Assembly: GCA_949299165.1 (NCBI GenBank)
Contig: CASFZJ010000002.1
Location: 68,924-128,346, forward strand
Reading direction: 5' to 3'
From: an uncultured bacterium
GTDB taxonomy: Bacteria > Bacillota_I > Bacilli_A > RFN20 > CAG-826
DNA length: 59,423 bases
Shown here: piece after piece, positions 28,892 to 38,349 of the stretch
How positions within the stretch are numbered: position 1 is the first letter of the stretch
How the letters are laid out: each line of letters starts with the position of its first letter
Translations under genes and position numbers: made by a program
The notes under the pieces: model-generated
Told to the model about the DNA's origin: nothing
Database searches by the model: none
The model's input: only the letters and a program-made list of their open reading frames with translations

Positions 28892-31120
28892 TTACCCCAC
28901 TAGTTTTGATAAAGCTTTATGTGATGCAAGAAGAGTTTTTTTACCAAAATCATCAAAAACAACTTCGATTATATCGTTTTCAACTTTAACAACTTTTCCT
29001 CTTCCAAAAACTGTGTGCATACAAATGTCACCAACATTCCAAGTGATTCCATTTCCAACATTAATATTAGTAAACGAGTCAGGAAGTTTGTTTGTTTTCT
29101 TATAAATTCCAGTACCTTTATTGTTTTTATTGAAGTCATAGAAATAAATATTTTGATTATTTTGTTGACCAAACGATAAAGATTCTCCAAGGAATTTAAA
29201 TTCAGGTAATTTAATTTCGGCTTCTTTTATGAAACGAGATGGAATATTGTTGCTTTGAAGTGAATAAGAATAATCACGATTCAAAGTTAAATAAAGTTGT
29301 TTTTTCGCTCTTGTAAAAGCAACATAAGCAAGTCGTCTTTCTTCTTCAAGACCATCTCTATCTCTTTCATTTATTGCTCTTTGATTTGGGAAAACTCCAT
29401 CATTAAGTCCCATAACAAAAACGTAATCAAACTCAAGACCTTTTGCTGTGTGAACTGTCATAAGTGAAACATTGTTATCGCCAGTGATTTCATCTTGTGA
29501 AGTCATTAAAGCAATATTTTGAAGATATTCTTCAAAATTACTTTCAGGATTGTTTTTTAGATATGTTCTCACATCATCAATCAAAGCATGGACGTTTTCA
29601 ATTCTATCATCTTGATCTTCACCATCTTCAAGTGCCTTATAAAAACCAATATCCTTGAGAAATTGATCTAAAACCTCGCTATATGCCTCTAAATTTATAT
29701 TTAATTTAGTCGCAGTCGTATCCATTTTTTCAATAAGTTCTTTCATCGCTTTTACAATTGATGGCTTAATACTTGTTGTGTAATTATCAATTTTTTTGAA
29801 ATATTCTAAGATTCCAAGTTTGTGATCAGAAGCTTCTTTTCTAGCAAGTTCTAAATTCTTATCCCCAAATCCACGACGAGGGAAATTACAAATTCTAGTA
29901 AAGGAAACATCATCTTTATCATTTAAAAGAAGATGGAAATAAGCTAAAGCATCTTTAATTTCTTTACGAGCGTAGAATTTTAAACCACCATAAACTTTAT
30001 AAGGAATTCCACGAGTAGTTAATGCGTTTTCAATTTTTAAAGATAAATAGGAAGAACGGTATAAAATTGCGATATTTTTATACTCAACATCTGGATTTTT
30101 GTTTTTTATCTCTAAAATCGTGTTCCCAATAAAGTTTGCTTCGCTAATTGAACTATCTAAATTTCGAATGATAATATCATTTCCACCCTTATTGTTAGTG
30201 AAAAGATCTTTTTTTACTCTGTCGACGTTTTTTGAAATTAATTTGTTACTCGCTTCAAGAATTTTACTAGTGGAACGATAATTTTCATTTAAAATAATCG
30301 TCTCCATTGGTCTAAAAATCTTATCAATATCAAGAATGATTTTTTGATTTGCTCCACGCCATGTGTAAATTGTTTGGTCAGGATCGCCAACAACATAAAT
30401 TGAAGTATCTTCGTTTGTTAAAAGACGCAAAAGCTCAAATTGAACATCGTTTGTATCTTGGAATTCATCAACAAGAATATGTTTATATCTTGAAGCATAT
30501 TTTGCTCTAACTTCAGGGAATTCCTTTAAGATTTTAATGGTATAAATTAATAAATCATCAAAATCTAAAGCATACGCTTCTGATTTTCTAAGCTCATATT
30601 CTTTAAAGAACTCTAAAAATAATTTTTCTTTTGGATTGCGGCCAAGTTTTACATCGCTTGGTAAACGCCCCATCATTTTTTGGCTACTAATATAACTTGC
30701 AGCTTGTTTTATTGTTTCATCAGTCTTTTTAAATCCTTTTTCGACTCCAATTAATTTTAAAAGTCTCAACGAATCGTCATCGTCATAAATCATGTAATTT
30801 CTTGGATAACCTAAAAGATCTGCTTCAACTCGTAAAAAACGTGCACAAAAAGAGTGAAAAGTTGAGATGATTAAGCCAGAAAGATTGTAATCAGGAAGTA
30901 AGTTAGATGTCCTTTCTTGCATTTCACGAGCAACTTTATTTGTAAAAGTAATTGCCACAATTTGATAAGGATGAACATTAAATTTCTCGATTAAATAGGC
31001 AATTCTATAGGTTAAAACTCTGGTTTTTCCACTACCAGCGCCAGCAATAATTCTTAAATATTGCTTGTCAGAACTTACTGCTTCATATTGCTTGTCGTTT
31101 AATTCATTTCTATAATCCAT
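28892..31120 (-). CDS. pcrA: ATP-dependent DNA helicase PcrA/UvrD
   Basis: The 742-residue superfamily 1 helicase contains Walker A GAGSGKTRVLTYR, motif II VDEFQDTNDVQFE, motif III VGDPDQTIYTWRGA, motif V TVHTAKGLEFDYVF and motif VI EERRLAYVAFTRAKK. The C-terminal 70 residues end in the Tudor-like RNA-polymerase-binding segment (VGDICMHTVFGRGKV). It acts in repair and rolling-circle replication. The ATG at 31120 is family-like (MDYRNELNDKQ) but has no ribosome binding site; an extended -10 lies 9 bases upstream, so it may be leaderless. It heads the ligA-gat run. Confidence 0.97.
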   Translation of the reverse strand: MDYRNELNDKQYEAVSSDKQYLRIIAGAGSGKTRVLTYRIAYLIEKFNVHPYQIVAITFTNKVAREMQERTSNLLPDYNLSGLIISTFHSFCARFLRVEADLLGYPRNYMIYDDDDSLRLLKLIGVEKGFKKTDETIKQAASYISSQKMMGRLPSDVKLGRNPKEKLFLEFFKEYELRKSEAYALDFDDLLIYTIKILKEFPEVRAKYASRYKHILVDEFQDTNDVQFELLRLLTNEDTSIYVVGDPDQTIYTWRGANQKIILDIDKIFRPMETIILNENYRSTSKILEASNKLISKNVDRVKKDLFTNNKGGNDIIIRNLDSSISEANFIGNTILEIKNKNPDVEYKNIAILYRSSYLSLKIENALTTRGIPYKVYGGLKFYARKEIKDALAYFHLLLNDKDDVSFTRICNFPRRGFGDKNLELARKEASDHKLGILEYFKKIDNYTTSIKPSIVKAMKELIEKMDTTATKLNINLEAYSEVLDQFLKDIGFYKALEDGEDQDDRIENVHALIDDVRTYLKNNPESNFEEYLQNIALMTSQDEITGDNNVSLMTVHTAKGLEFDYVFVMGLNDGVFPNQRAINERDRDGLEEERRLAYVAFTRAKKQLYLTLNRDYSYSLQSNNIPSRFIKEAEIKLPEFKFLGESLSFGQQNNQNIYFYDFNKNNKGTGIYKKTNKLPDSFTNINVGNGITWNVGDICMHTVFGRGKVVKVENDIIEVVFDDFGKKTLLASHKALSKLVG

Positions 31121-31129
31121 AGCCTAAAA

Positions 31130-31138
31130 AGTATATCA
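31130..31138 (-). promoter_or_regulatory. Extended -10 promoter 9 bases before pcrA ATG
   Basis: The minus-strand string TGATATACT (TGn plus TATACT) ends 9 bases before the ATG. The predicted start of transcription falls within a few bases of the start codon, and no Shine-Dalgarno site fits between. The same geometry is seen before the genes at 37694 and 48177. Confidence 0.55.
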
Positions 31139-31181
31139 TTTTTGGCTACTCGTTTATAGTAAAAACACTAGGGATTTTTAT

Positions 31182-31209
31182 GAAAAACGGAACACCATAG
31201 GTGTTCCGT
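31182..31209 (-). terminator. Intrinsic terminator before pcrA
   Basis: ACGGAACACC (31187-31196) and GGTGTTCCGT (31200-31209) form a perfect 10-bp stem with a 3-base loop, followed on the minus strand by TTTTT. It ends the tsa-asnS transcript and separates it from pcrA. Confidence 0.85.
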
Positions 31210-31212
31210 AAA

Positions 31213-31491
31213 TTAAGCAATATTTGCAAAGATCGAGATGACTAAATAGATGATGTAAGCAAATAAAGCCACATCTAACATCGCTATCAAAATAAATCCC
31301 GCGACATTCTTTCTTTTTTTAAGAAGTTCGGCCTCTTCATCAGTAAGTGGAGCCTTAACTTTTTCTTTTTGAACTTCAATATCGGTGGTCATTGAAGGAA
31401 AAATTTCACTGTTAAAAGGTTCTTCTTGAATGTGAGGTTTTCTATCTTCTGGAGTTAAATAAATATTACTGTTTTCTCTTTCTTCTGCCAT
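31213..31491 (-). CDS. Small membrane protein of unknown function
   Basis: The 92-residue protein has an acidic, polar N-terminal region (about 1-58), a short charged helix DEEAELLKKRKN, and one long C-terminal hydrophobic segment (about 66-92) that spans the membrane once or as a hairpin. No family is recognised. It follows asnS by one base and precedes the terminator, so it is the last gene of that operon. Confidence 0.6.
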   Translation of the reverse strand: MAEERENSNIYLTPEDRKPHIQEEPFNSEIFPSMTTDIEVQKEKVKAPLTDEEAELLKKRKNVAGFILIAMLDVALFAYIIYLVISIFANIA

Positions 31492-31492
31492 A

Positions 31493-32875
31493 TTAATATT
31501 TTAAACTACCTGGACAGCGAGGGAAAGGTTGAACATCTCTAATATTTTGCATACCAGTGATATACATTAAAAGACGATCAAATCCAAGTCCAAATCCACT
31601 ATGGATGCATCCACCATATTTTCTTAAATTTAAGTACCATTCAAGGCCCTTATCATTGCCAATTTCTTTCATCTTAGCGAATAGTTTATCGTAATCTTCT
31701 TCTCTTTGAGATCCGCCAACAATTTCGCCTTCTTTTGGTACAAGTAAATCGCATGCCGCAACAGTCTTATTATCTGGATTAAGTTTCATATAGAAAGCTT
31801 TAATTTCTTTTGGATAGTTGATAAGGAAAACTGGTCCTTTAACTATCTCTTCAGTGATATATCTTTCGTGTTCACTCATTAAATCCGTGCCCCAATAAAT
31901 GTCAGGATTTTCAAATTTATGTCCAGCTTCTGCAGCTTTTTTGAGTAATTCAACTGCTTTTGTGTAATCCATTCTTACGAATTCTGAATTAATAACATTG
32001 TTAAGTTTTTCAATTACGCCTTTATCAATGAAGTTATTGAAAAATTCCATTTCATCTTTACAGTTATCTAAAACATATTTAATGACATATTTTAAGAAAC
32101 TTTCGATTAAATCCATGTTATCGTCAAGATCAGCAAAAGCAATTTCTGGTTCAATCATCCAGAATTCGCTAGCGTGCCTATTGGTGTTACTATTTTCAGC
32201 TCTAAATGTTGGACCAAATGTATAAACATCTCTAAAAGCAAGCGCAAATGCTTCAGCATGAAGTTGACCACTAACTGTTAAGCAAGCTGATGAATTAAAG
32301 AAATCGTTTGGATGTTTAAAATCATTAACAACATGGAAAACTTGTCCTGCTCCTTCAGCATCATTTGATGTAATTTCTGGAGTATGAACATAAATGAAGC
32401 CTCTTTCTTGGAAAAATTTGTGAATAGCATAGGCACAAGCATTTCTAACTCTATATACTGCATTAAATGTATTTGCTCTTGGACGAAGGTAAGCTATATC
32501 ACGTAAAAATTCAAAAGTATGTCTTTTCTTTTGAAGTGGATAATCTTCGGCACAATCGCCTAAAACTCTTAAATCAGTTAATTGAATTTCAAATGGTTGT
32601 TTCATTTCTGGAGTTAATCTAACTACACCATTTATTTCAATAGAAGAACCATATTTTGCTTTAGAAATTTTAGCGAAATTTGCATTTTCTTTATCATAAA
32701 CAAGTTGAATATTTTTAAAATAACTTCCATCGTTAAATTCGATAAAACCAACTGAGCCATTATTTCGATGAGATTTAATCCATCCTTCAAGTGTAACGTT
32801 TAAATTATTTTCGAGTGCACCATCGTAATACTTAAAAAATAATTTTCTTGCTGTTAAATCTCTTTTTTGACTCAT
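31493..32875 (-). CDS. asnS: Asparaginyl-tRNA synthetase
   Basis: The 460-residue class IIb synthetase has an N-terminal OB anticodon domain ([21 protein letters not shown]) and the catalytic motifs. These include motif 2 [21 protein letters not shown], the asparagine-specific [10 protein letters not shown] and motif 3 [15 protein letters not shown]. It ends LKY after [12 protein letters not shown], as AsnRS does. It charges tRNA-Asn directly. AGGAG precedes the ATG. No T-box leader is seen between tsaD and asnS (35 bases). Confidence 0.97.
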   Translation of the reverse strand: MSQKRDLTARKLFFKYYDGALENNLNVTLEGWIKSHRNNGSVGFIEFNDGSYFKNIQLVYDKENANFAKISKAKYGSSIEINGVVRLTPEMKQPFEIQLTDLRVLGDCAEDYPLQKKRHTFEFLRDIAYLRPRANTFNAVYRVRNACAYAIHKFFQERGFIYVHTPEITSNDAEGAGQVFHVVNDFKHPNDFFNSSACLTVSGQLHAEAFALAFRDVYTFGPTFRAENSNTNRHASEFWMIEPEIAFADLDDNMDLIESFLKYVIKYVLDNCKDEMEFFNNFIDKGVIEKLNNVINSEFVRMDYTKAVELLKKAAEAGHKFENPDIYWGTDLMSEHERYITEEIVKGPVFLINYPKEIKAFYMKLNPDNKTVAACDLLVPKEGEIVGGSQREEDYDKLFAKMKEIGNDKGLEWYLNLRKYGGCIHSGFGLGFDRLLMYITGMQNIRDVQPFPRCPGSLKY

Positions 32876-32910
32876 AAAAATTCTCCTTACAAATAAAAAT
32901 TATAAACTAA

Positions 32911-33930
32911 TTAAAATTTTTTAAAATCTTCTATTCTCCAACTTGGGTCAACCGAAACCGAAAGTGGAGCAAACAATTTTTCTTTATATAAATATTCACC
33001 AACTTTAGCAATCATTGCAGCGTTATCTGTTGTGCACCAAATAGGTGGAATATTTACTTCAATATTTGTGCCTTCAAAAGTTTTTACAATTTGCTCTCTT
33101 AAATAGCTGTTAGCACTGACCCCTCCTGCAAGAACAATTTCTTTAACAGGATATAACTCAACTGCTTTTTTAACTCGATCAAGTACCATACCAACCGCAA
33201 CATCTTGGAAAGATTTTGCCATATCTTCAATTACAACCTCTTCTCCTTTTTGATCAAGTGTGTGTTTTAAATTAATTACAGCTGTTTTTAAACCACTATA
33301 AGAGAAATTTAAACTTCCATCATGAAGTGGGGTAGGAAGTTTATAAGTGTGTTTGCCACTTTTCGCAAGTCGATCAATTGCGATGCCTCCTGGATAAGGA
33401 AGGCCTAAAACACGAGCAACTTTATCAAAACTTTCTCCGATTGCATCATCCTTTGTTTCGCCAATTATTTCGAAAGATAAATGTTCTTTCATGTAGACAA
33501 GTTCAGTATTTCCGCCACTTACAACAACTGCAAGAAGAGGAAATTTCAATGGTTTAATAAATTCGTTAGCATAAATATGTCCTGCTAAATGGTGAACCGG
33601 AATTAAAGGTTTATCATAAATTAAGCTAAGTGTTTTTGCCGCTTGAATTCCAACATGAAGTGCCCCAATTAAACCTGGTCCACGAGTCACAGCGATTGCA
33701 TCAACTTCTTCTAATCTAACTCCTGCTTCTTTTAATGCTTCATCTAAAACACAAGCCACATTTTCAAGGTGTAAACGAGAAGCAATTTCTGGCATAACTC
33801 CACCATATTTTTGATGAACAGCAATTTGAGAAGAAATAGCGTTTGATAAAAGTTTGCCACCTTTTGTGATAGCACAAGCTGTTTCATCACAGCTACTTTC
33901 AATTCCTAATATAACTAACTCTTTCTCCAT
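32911..33930 (-). CDS. tsaD: tRNA threonylcarbamoyladenosine (t6A) transferase TsaD
   Basis: The 339-residue ASKHA-fold protein starts with LGIESSCDETACAI and has the metal-binding HHLAGHIYAN (two His in the family HxxxH), the FSYSGLKTAV region and the VLAGGVSANSYLR strand. It transfers the threonylcarbamoyl group to A37 of ANN-reading tRNAs, working with TsaB and TsaE. It follows rimI by 1 base. Confidence 0.97.
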   Translation of the reverse strand: MEKELVILGIESSCDETACAITKGGKLLSNAISSQIAVHQKYGGVMPEIASRLHLENVACVLDEALKEAGVRLEEVDAIAVTRGPGLIGALHVGIQAAKTLSLIYDKPLIPVHHLAGHIYANEFIKPLKFPLLAVVVSGGNTELVYMKEHLSFEIIGETKDDAIGESFDKVARVLGLPYPGGIAIDRLAKSGKHTYKLPTPLHDGSLNFSYSGLKTAVINLKHTLDQKGEEVVIEDMAKSFQDVAVGMVLDRVKKAVELYPVKEIVLAGGVSANSYLREQIVKTFEGTNIEVNIPPIWCTTDNAAMIAKVGEYLYKEKLFAPLSVSVDPSWRIEDFKKF

Positions 33931-33931
33931 A

Positions 33932-34375
33932 CTAGATAAGTCCTTTCACCATATAAATCGCGTCTTCGCCATCTTCATAATATTTTTCTTTGATAGTTAC
34001 TTTTTGAAATCCATATTTTTCATAAAGATTAAGTGCCGGCAGATTGGATTTTCTAACCTCTAAAGTAAAGAATTCAACATTTTGTTTTTTAAGATTTTCT
34101 ATTGCGTTTTTTAGCAAAAACTCTGCAAAACCTTGATTCCTTTTGTTTTTCTTTACTGCAATTTTATCAATTGTAGCTGAATCAAATGTAATCCAATAAT
34201 CAAGATAGGCTACAATTTCATCATCAACTACAAGTACATCAAATTCTGAAACCGGATTCTCTTCAATTTCATAAAGTAAATCATTTTCTTTAAAAGGATT
34301 TAAAAATGATTCATCTTCGATTTCTTTAATCGCTTTTAAATCTTCTTTAGTTGCTTTTCTTATAATCGTTTTCAT
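33932..34375 (-). CDS. rimI: Ribosomal-protein-alanine N-acetyltransferase RimI
   Basis: The 147-residue GNAT enzyme has the acetyl-CoA loop KNKRNQGFAEFLLKNA (motif A, Q/RxxGxG/A) and the C-terminal LEVRKSNLPALNLYEKYGFQKV, a strong RimI pattern. It acetylates the N-terminus of ribosomal protein S18 in other bacteria. It overlaps tsaB by 29 bases and lies between tsaB and tsaD, a common gene order in Firmicutes. The sequence of its CoA loop coincides with one copy of the dispersed CTGCAAAAC motif. Confidence 0.88.
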   Translation of the reverse strand: MKTIIRKATKEDLKAIKEIEDESFLNPFKENDLLYEIEENPVSEFDVLVVDDEIVAYLDYWITFDSATIDKIAVKKNKRNQGFAEFLLKNAIENLKKQNVEFFTLEVRKSNLPALNLYEKYGFQKVTIKEKYYEDGEDAIYMVKGLI

Positions 34376-34955
34376 CTTTTAAATATATAGCTTTAAGTTT
34401 AAGAATATTTTCAACTTTATGATTTTCATTCTTTAACGCAAGCATGTTTTTTAAAACATCATTATTTTCAGAAACTAAATCAAGATAGCTTGCATCTCCA
34501 CAAATTGCATAATCTTGATGTTCATTAACATATTTAATTACTTCATCATTAGTTAAAACTTGATCTGCAATTAATGCTTTACCTTTTTCATATACCGCAA
34601 AATAACTTCTATTACTTCTTGCGTTCATTAAACAAATTGATGGTTTTTCTAAATCCGATAAAATTTCTAATGAAGAAAACGTATAAACTGGAATATTTAA
34701 TGCGTAGCCATAAACTTTAGCTATTGTTAAAGCAATTCTTACTCCAGTATAACTTCCCGGACCTTTAGTGACTAAAATTTCACTAATATCCTTAGGATTT
34801 ACGTGATTTTTCTTAAAAATGTTCTCGATTTCAGGAATCATTAATTCGCTTTGTCTTTGCCATGCTTCATATTTAATCTCATCAATAAGTGTGCCATCTT
34901 GTGCCAAAGCTACGCCAAGTTCTTTATTAGCACTATCAAGAATTAAACTAAGCAT
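34347..34955 (-). CDS. tsaB: t6A biosynthesis protein TsaB
   Basis: The 202-residue protein opens LSLILDSANKELGVAL and contains the TsaB core KGPGSYTGVRIALTIAKVYG. TsaB pairs with TsaD as a non-catalytic ASKHA platform. An AGGAGG site precedes the ATG. It overlaps tsaE by 8 bases. Confidence 0.93.
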   Translation of the reverse strand: MLSLILDSANKELGVALAQDGTLIDEIKYEAWQRQSELMIPEIENIFKKNHVNPKDISEILVTKGPGSYTGVRIALTIAKVYGYALNIPVYTFSSLEILSDLEKPSICLMNARSNRSYFAVYEKGKALIADQVLTNDEVIKYVNEHQDYAICGDASYLDLVSENNDVLKNMLALKNENHKVENILKLKAIYLKDENDYKKSN

Positions 34956-35430
34956 CTCTTTTTCCTCCTAAAGACTCAATAAGTGAAGCGTAGCGTGGAC
35001 TCAAAGAAGAAATAGTAAGTTTTCTTTTTGTATCACCAAGAGAATGTATTTCAATATTCATCGAGTGGAAAGGAATCATTTCTTTAATAAATTCAGGCCA
35101 CTCAATAATTGCGACTCCATCTCCTTCTATCACTTCTTCAAGACCAATATTTTTTCCTTCTTCACTTACATCTTCAAGTCGATAAGCGTCAATGTGATAT
35201 AAATTTAATTTTTTATTGAAGTAACACTTAAGAATATTAAATGTAGGTGAATTAATTTCTTCTTCGATTCCTAAACCAAGACCAATACCTTTTGTGATAG
35301 TTGTTTTTCCCGCACCTAAATCACCATTTAAGGTAATTACACTTCCAGGAAATAAAGATTCAGAAATCTTTTTACCAAGTTCAATTGTTTCTTCTTTTGA
35401 ATTTGTAAATAACTCAATCGTCACTTTCAT
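34948..35430 (-). CDS. tsaE: t6A biosynthesis ATPase TsaE
   Basis: The protein is about 160 residues, with Walker A LNGDLGAGKTTITKGIG and the family strand NSPTFNILKCY, followed by HIDAYRLEDVSE and IIEWPEFI. TsaE hydrolyses ATP to reset the TsaB-TsaD complex. The reading frame is open from a GTG at 35433; an ATG at 35430 and a GTG at 35424 are also possible, with AGAGG just upstream. I list the ATG. It overlaps the DUF402 gene end by 17 bases. Confidence 0.93.
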   Translation of the reverse strand: MKVTIELFTNSKEETIELGKKISESLFPGSVITLNGDLGAGKTTITKGIGLGLGIEEEINSPTFNILKCYFNKKLNLYHIDAYRLEDVSEEGKNIGLEEVIEGDGVAIIEWPEFIKEMIPFHSMNIEIHSLGDTKRKLTISSLSPRYASLIESLGGKRDA

Positions 35431-35962
35431 CACCTCTTTTCGTCGCTTCTAAAAACAACTTATAATACTCTTTTATTTTTTCATCGTTAAATGGAAATTT
35501 TGCCTCTTCCATATATTCTTTAACTTGAGTTATGTTATATCTTAAAATTTGATCAATATCTGGGCCGTAGTTATATTTTTTTCGATGATATCCATATTCT
35601 TTAACGTCAATTAAGCGAATATCATTATTTGGATAAAGCTTAAGATCTAAATCGTAATCAATATATTTCACTTTTTTAGAATCAATCACAAAAGGGGAAG
35701 CAAGATTAACATAATATGTTAAGCCGTTTTTCTTGAGCATTGCGATAACATTCCGCCAATGTTTTGTGAAAAAAATCATAATTGCCGGCTCTTTGGTGTA
35801 CCAAATTCTAAAATCATGCTCGATGACTTTGGTTTTTGTGCTGGCAGCAACTATATAATCATCAGTTTGGTCGACAATAAAAACACTGTCCCAAATGCGA
35901 TGCATTCTACCATCATGCTTATAACCTTGAATTTCAATCCATTTATTTTTAAATGAGTTCAT
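35414..35962 (-). CDS. DUF402 protein (nucleoside tri-/diphosphate phosphatase-like)
   Basis: The 182-residue protein has the DUF402 pattern: an N-terminal SH3-like barrel with HDGRMHRIWDS, then WYTKEPAIMIFFTKHWRN and YYVNLASPFVID, and the metal site YIDYDLDLKLYPN. The S. aureus homologue hydrolyses nucleoside di- and triphosphates; that role is inferred here. A GAGGAAAAG ribosome binding site precedes the ATG. It overlaps tsaE. Confidence 0.85.
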   Translation of the reverse strand: MNSFKNKWIEIQGYKHDGRMHRIWDSVFIVDQTDDYIVAASTKTKVIEHDFRIWYTKEPAIMIFFTKHWRNVIAMLKKNGLTYYVNLASPFVIDSKKVKYIDYDLDLKLYPNNDIRLIDVKEYGYHRKKYNYGPDIDQILRYNITQVKEYMEEAKFPFNDEKIKEYYKLFLEATKRGDESDD

Positions 35963-35992
35963 GTGCTTTTCCTCCTTAAAAATAATGGTTTA

Positions 35993-37039
35993 CTATTCAA
36001 TATCATCAAAAATCTTAAGAACTTTTTCTAAATCCTTTTCGGTTCTTCTAACTTGGTTGAAATCAAATTCGTGTTCGACTGGAATGTTCATGAATTCATC
36101 GACATAGTCGATACCAACACTAGTTTTTCCAGGTCTAATAGAAATAATTACATCAATTAAAGTTTTATCAATTTTTAATTTGCAGATATCTTTAATGACA
36201 TCTTGTTTTAAAACTTTTCTCCATTCTTCATCGTTTGAATAAATGGCATAGGTATCATTTCCATCAACAAGTTTTAAATCTTCAACATCATCAATTGGTC
36301 GAGATAATTCGCCTCCTTTTATTTGCATGATAATTCTTTTGCCTTCTTTATCATAACTATTTTCATAATCATAAAATTTTCCTAAGAACATTGGTGAAAG
36401 TCTATTTTTGATTAAGATGTTACCTGCAAGATCAGCTGCAACTAAAAGTTTACCTTTATATTTAACGCTAACTAAGTTTCTGCTTCTTGTGCTTTTTAAA
36501 TCTTTATAGAAACGGGCATCAAAGAAAATTTCATCTTTAAGTTGACCTTGTGGTTTAAATGAAAGTTCAGAAAAACCTTCTTTTGTATAAAGATATGTGT
36601 CAATTTCGTTATAAAGCTTTGCGATATAATCTTCAGCTTTTGCGCCAAGCTTATTTTTAGCAAAACGTTGGAAAATGAATACACAAATTAAAGCAACAAT
36701 CATGATGCTGATTGAAACATAAGTAATCCATTGAACTGTCGAGCTTAAAGCTATCATCAAAACTAAAGCAGCAACTAAAACGACCATAACAGCAATTGTT
36801 ACAATTGTATTAATTCTTCTTTGTTTTTTACTTGCTTCAAAATAAAAATTACGAGCTTCTTCAATGTTTTTCTTAATAGTTTCTTGATCTACTGAAAGTG
36901 GCTCAGCATTTTCTTCTTGAGTTAATCTTTCGTTTTCTTCAATAGTTAATGCAAGTTTATTTGTTGCTTCTTCTTGAACTTTTTCAGCTTCTTGTTGCTG
37001 TTTTAATTCTTCCTCTTTGTCATACTTCTTTAATGGCAT
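35993..37039 (-). CDS. Membrane protein with two central helices (DUF3137-like), function unknown
   Basis: The 348-residue protein starts MPLKKYDKEEELKQQ with an AAGGAG ribosome binding site; an upstream in-frame ATG ten codons earlier overlaps that site and is rejected. The N-terminal part (about 1-75) is Glu/Gln-rich coiled-coil. Two membrane helices at about 88-108 and 113-135 follow, then a 210-residue soluble beta-rich domain (SVKYKGKLLVAADLAGN, KGGELSRPIDDVE). The overall order resembles DUF3137 proteins, but the match is loose. It is the first gene of the DUF402-tsa operon. Confidence 0.5.
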   Translation of the reverse strand: MPLKKYDKEEELKQQQEAEKVQEEATNKLALTIEENERLTQEENAEPLSVDQETIKKNIEEARNFYFEASKKQRRINTIVTIAVMVVLVAALVLMIALSSTVQWITYVSISIMIVALICVFIFQRFAKNKLGAKAEDYIAKLYNEIDTYLYTKEGFSELSFKPQGQLKDEIFFDARFYKDLKSTRSRNLVSVKYKGKLLVAADLAGNILIKNRLSPMFLGKFYDYENSYDKEGKRIIMQIKGGELSRPIDDVEDLKLVDGNDTYAIYSNDEEWRKVLKQDVIKDICKLKIDKTLIDVIISIRPGKTSVGIDYVDEFMNIPVEHEFDFNQVRRTEKDLEKVLKIFDDIE

Positions 37040-37069
37040 AATATTAAACTCCTTTACATAGTTGAACAT

Positions 37070-37388
37070 ATTTTACTATATGTAGGGATATTTAAAAATT
37101 AAAATAATTTTTAATTGTCAATGGATTACAACAATTTTTATATCGTGAACAACTTAAATACAAATAGCTTTTGCTTGTTATAAAATGAAAATAAAAAGAA
37201 AACTACATTTGCTTTTTAAATCGATTATTCTTGAGGCATTTTCTTATATCTTTTTAATTAGAGTTGTGTGCAAGTAATAACAAATTTTATTTTTACAAAT
37301 CGCTAATATTTGAACAATTTTCGCTTAATTTTACATGAAATTGCTAAAATATTAGCGATTTTAAATTTTAAAAAGGCTCACTTGGAGC
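37070..37388. other. Intergenic region dominated by a long inverted repeat
   Basis: No gene is visible in these 319 bases. AAATCGCTAATATTT (37297-37311) and its exact complement AAATATTAGCGATTT (37347-37361) form a perfect 15-bp stem, and inside it CAATTT and AAATTG can extend the hairpin. The terminator of the 37389 gene lies at its right side. The left part is plain AT-rich sequence likely to hold the promoter of the 37039 gene. Confidence 0.5.
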
Positions 37389-37389
37389 C
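37366..37389 (-). terminator. Intrinsic terminator touching the stop of the 37389 gene
   Basis: On the minus strand GGCTC, a CAAGT loop and GAGCC form a short GC-rich hairpin right after the TAG, followed by TTTTT. It ends the message of the small 37389-37694 gene. Confidence 0.7.
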
Positions 37390-37694
37390 TATTTTACTTT
37401 TAACATTTTAATCATTAAATCGCGTTCTTTTTTTAACTCATCTAATGATTTTTGAAGTTTCATACGTTTTTTAATATCGCTAGCAAGTTTGATAGATTCA
37501 ATATCAGTATCTCGGCCAATATAAACACTTTTAACTTTATCGTTTTCACGATGTTTGAGATATAAATAAACATTTTCTTTAGCTTTTACTTTTACTAAAG
37601 ACCCTTTTGGTAATTCATCGATTTCATCTTGAAGAATTCCAATGTTTTTTTCAGTTTTTTCTAATTCTCTTGTCAAAATGTTTCTTATCTTCAT
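37389..37694 (-). CDS. Small charged protein of unknown function
   Basis: This 101-residue protein is highly basic and acidic with two helical, coiled-coil-like ends (about 5-28 and 72-99) and a short beta segment between (GSLVKVKAKENVYLYLKHR, then VKSVYIGRD). The beta segment recalls small conserved proteins that carry a 'strand-turn-strand, tyrosine-rich' motif, but I do not recognise a function. It has its own promoter and terminator, so it is a one-gene unit. There is no ribosome binding site; an extended -10 lies 9 bases before the ATG. Confidence 0.6.
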   Translation of the reverse strand: MKIRNILTRELEKTEKNIGILQDEIDELPKGSLVKVKAKENVYLYLKHRENDKVKSVYIGRDTDIESIKLASDIKKRMKLQKSLDELKKERDLMIKMLKVK

Positions 37695-37703
37695 ACTTAA
37701 AGT

Positions 37704-37712
37704 ATTTTATCA
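37704..37712 (-). promoter_or_regulatory. Extended -10 promoter 9 bases before ATG at 37694
   Basis: TGATAAAAT (TGn plus TAAAAT) ends exactly 9 bases before the ATG, the same geometry as at pcrA and the response regulator gene. A leaderless message is the simplest reading. Confidence 0.5.
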
Positions 37713-37735
37713 ATTTTTTAAGAAGAAATTAACAC

Positions 37736-38347
37736 TTAATAGACAACTAGAAGTATTCCGTTTTTAACTTCAACTTCAGGAGATAAACCTATGTATTCAT
37801 TATCGATTCCTAAAGCAAATTCATTATCTAAAGTAATATTTTCAACTGTGTATTTTAAGTTTTTAATTGAAACATTTTTGCTTTTTTCACTAAGACTAAA
37901 CACTGAGAAAAATCCCTTATTTTTCTTTGAAAAAACCATTTTTTCGTTCTTCAAAACAACGAATTTTTTTCTGTTTTTTACCAATAACCCTGCAAAACCC
38001 CTATTTTTTAAATAAATAAGAATAGATATATTTGCGAAAGTGTGTTCTTCCCTCTTTCCTAAAGCACCAATGAAAATAAAGTTTTTATAACCTCTTTTGA
38101 TACCTTCCAGTGTTGCATGAAATGAATCAGTATCATCTTTAATTTTATTTAATTTAACTGTTTCAATATTTGTTGGAATTTCCCCTTTAAATGAATCAAA
38201 ATCTCCAACAATTAAATTAACTTTAATGTTGTGTTTCAAAGCGTATTTATATCCACTATCAGCACAAATTACAAAATCATCTTCTTTAATATAATTGAAG
38301 TCATTTTTAAATGCGCTGCCGCCAGATATAATTACACAATTACTCAT
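37736..38347 (-). CDS. thiN: Thiamine pyrophosphokinase
   Basis: The 203-residue protein has the ThiN/TPK order: CADSGYKYALKHNI and VGDFDSFKG (Asp residues binding Mg-ATP), then DTDSFHATLEGIKRGYKNFIFIGALGKREEHTFANI, and a C-terminal beta barrel ending in GLSPEVEVKNGILLVVY. It makes thiamine pyrophosphate from thiamine. Its start is 2 bases after the thiT stop, and together they form a salvage operon under the TPP riboswitch. Confidence 0.94.
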   Translation of the reverse strand: MSNCVIISGGSAFKNDFNYIKEDDFVICADSGYKYALKHNIKVNLIVGDFDSFKGEIPTNIETVKLNKIKDDTDSFHATLEGIKRGYKNFIFIGALGKREEHTFANISILIYLKNRGFAGLLVKNRKKFVVLKNEKMVFSKKNKGFFSVFSLSEKSKNVSIKNLKYTVENITLDNEFALGIDNEYIGLSPEVEVKNGILLVVY

Positions 38348-38349
38348 AT

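Noticed and set aside
32876-32910. T-box leader upstream of asnS
   Set aside because: The gap to tsaD is only 35 bases, with no room for a T-box.
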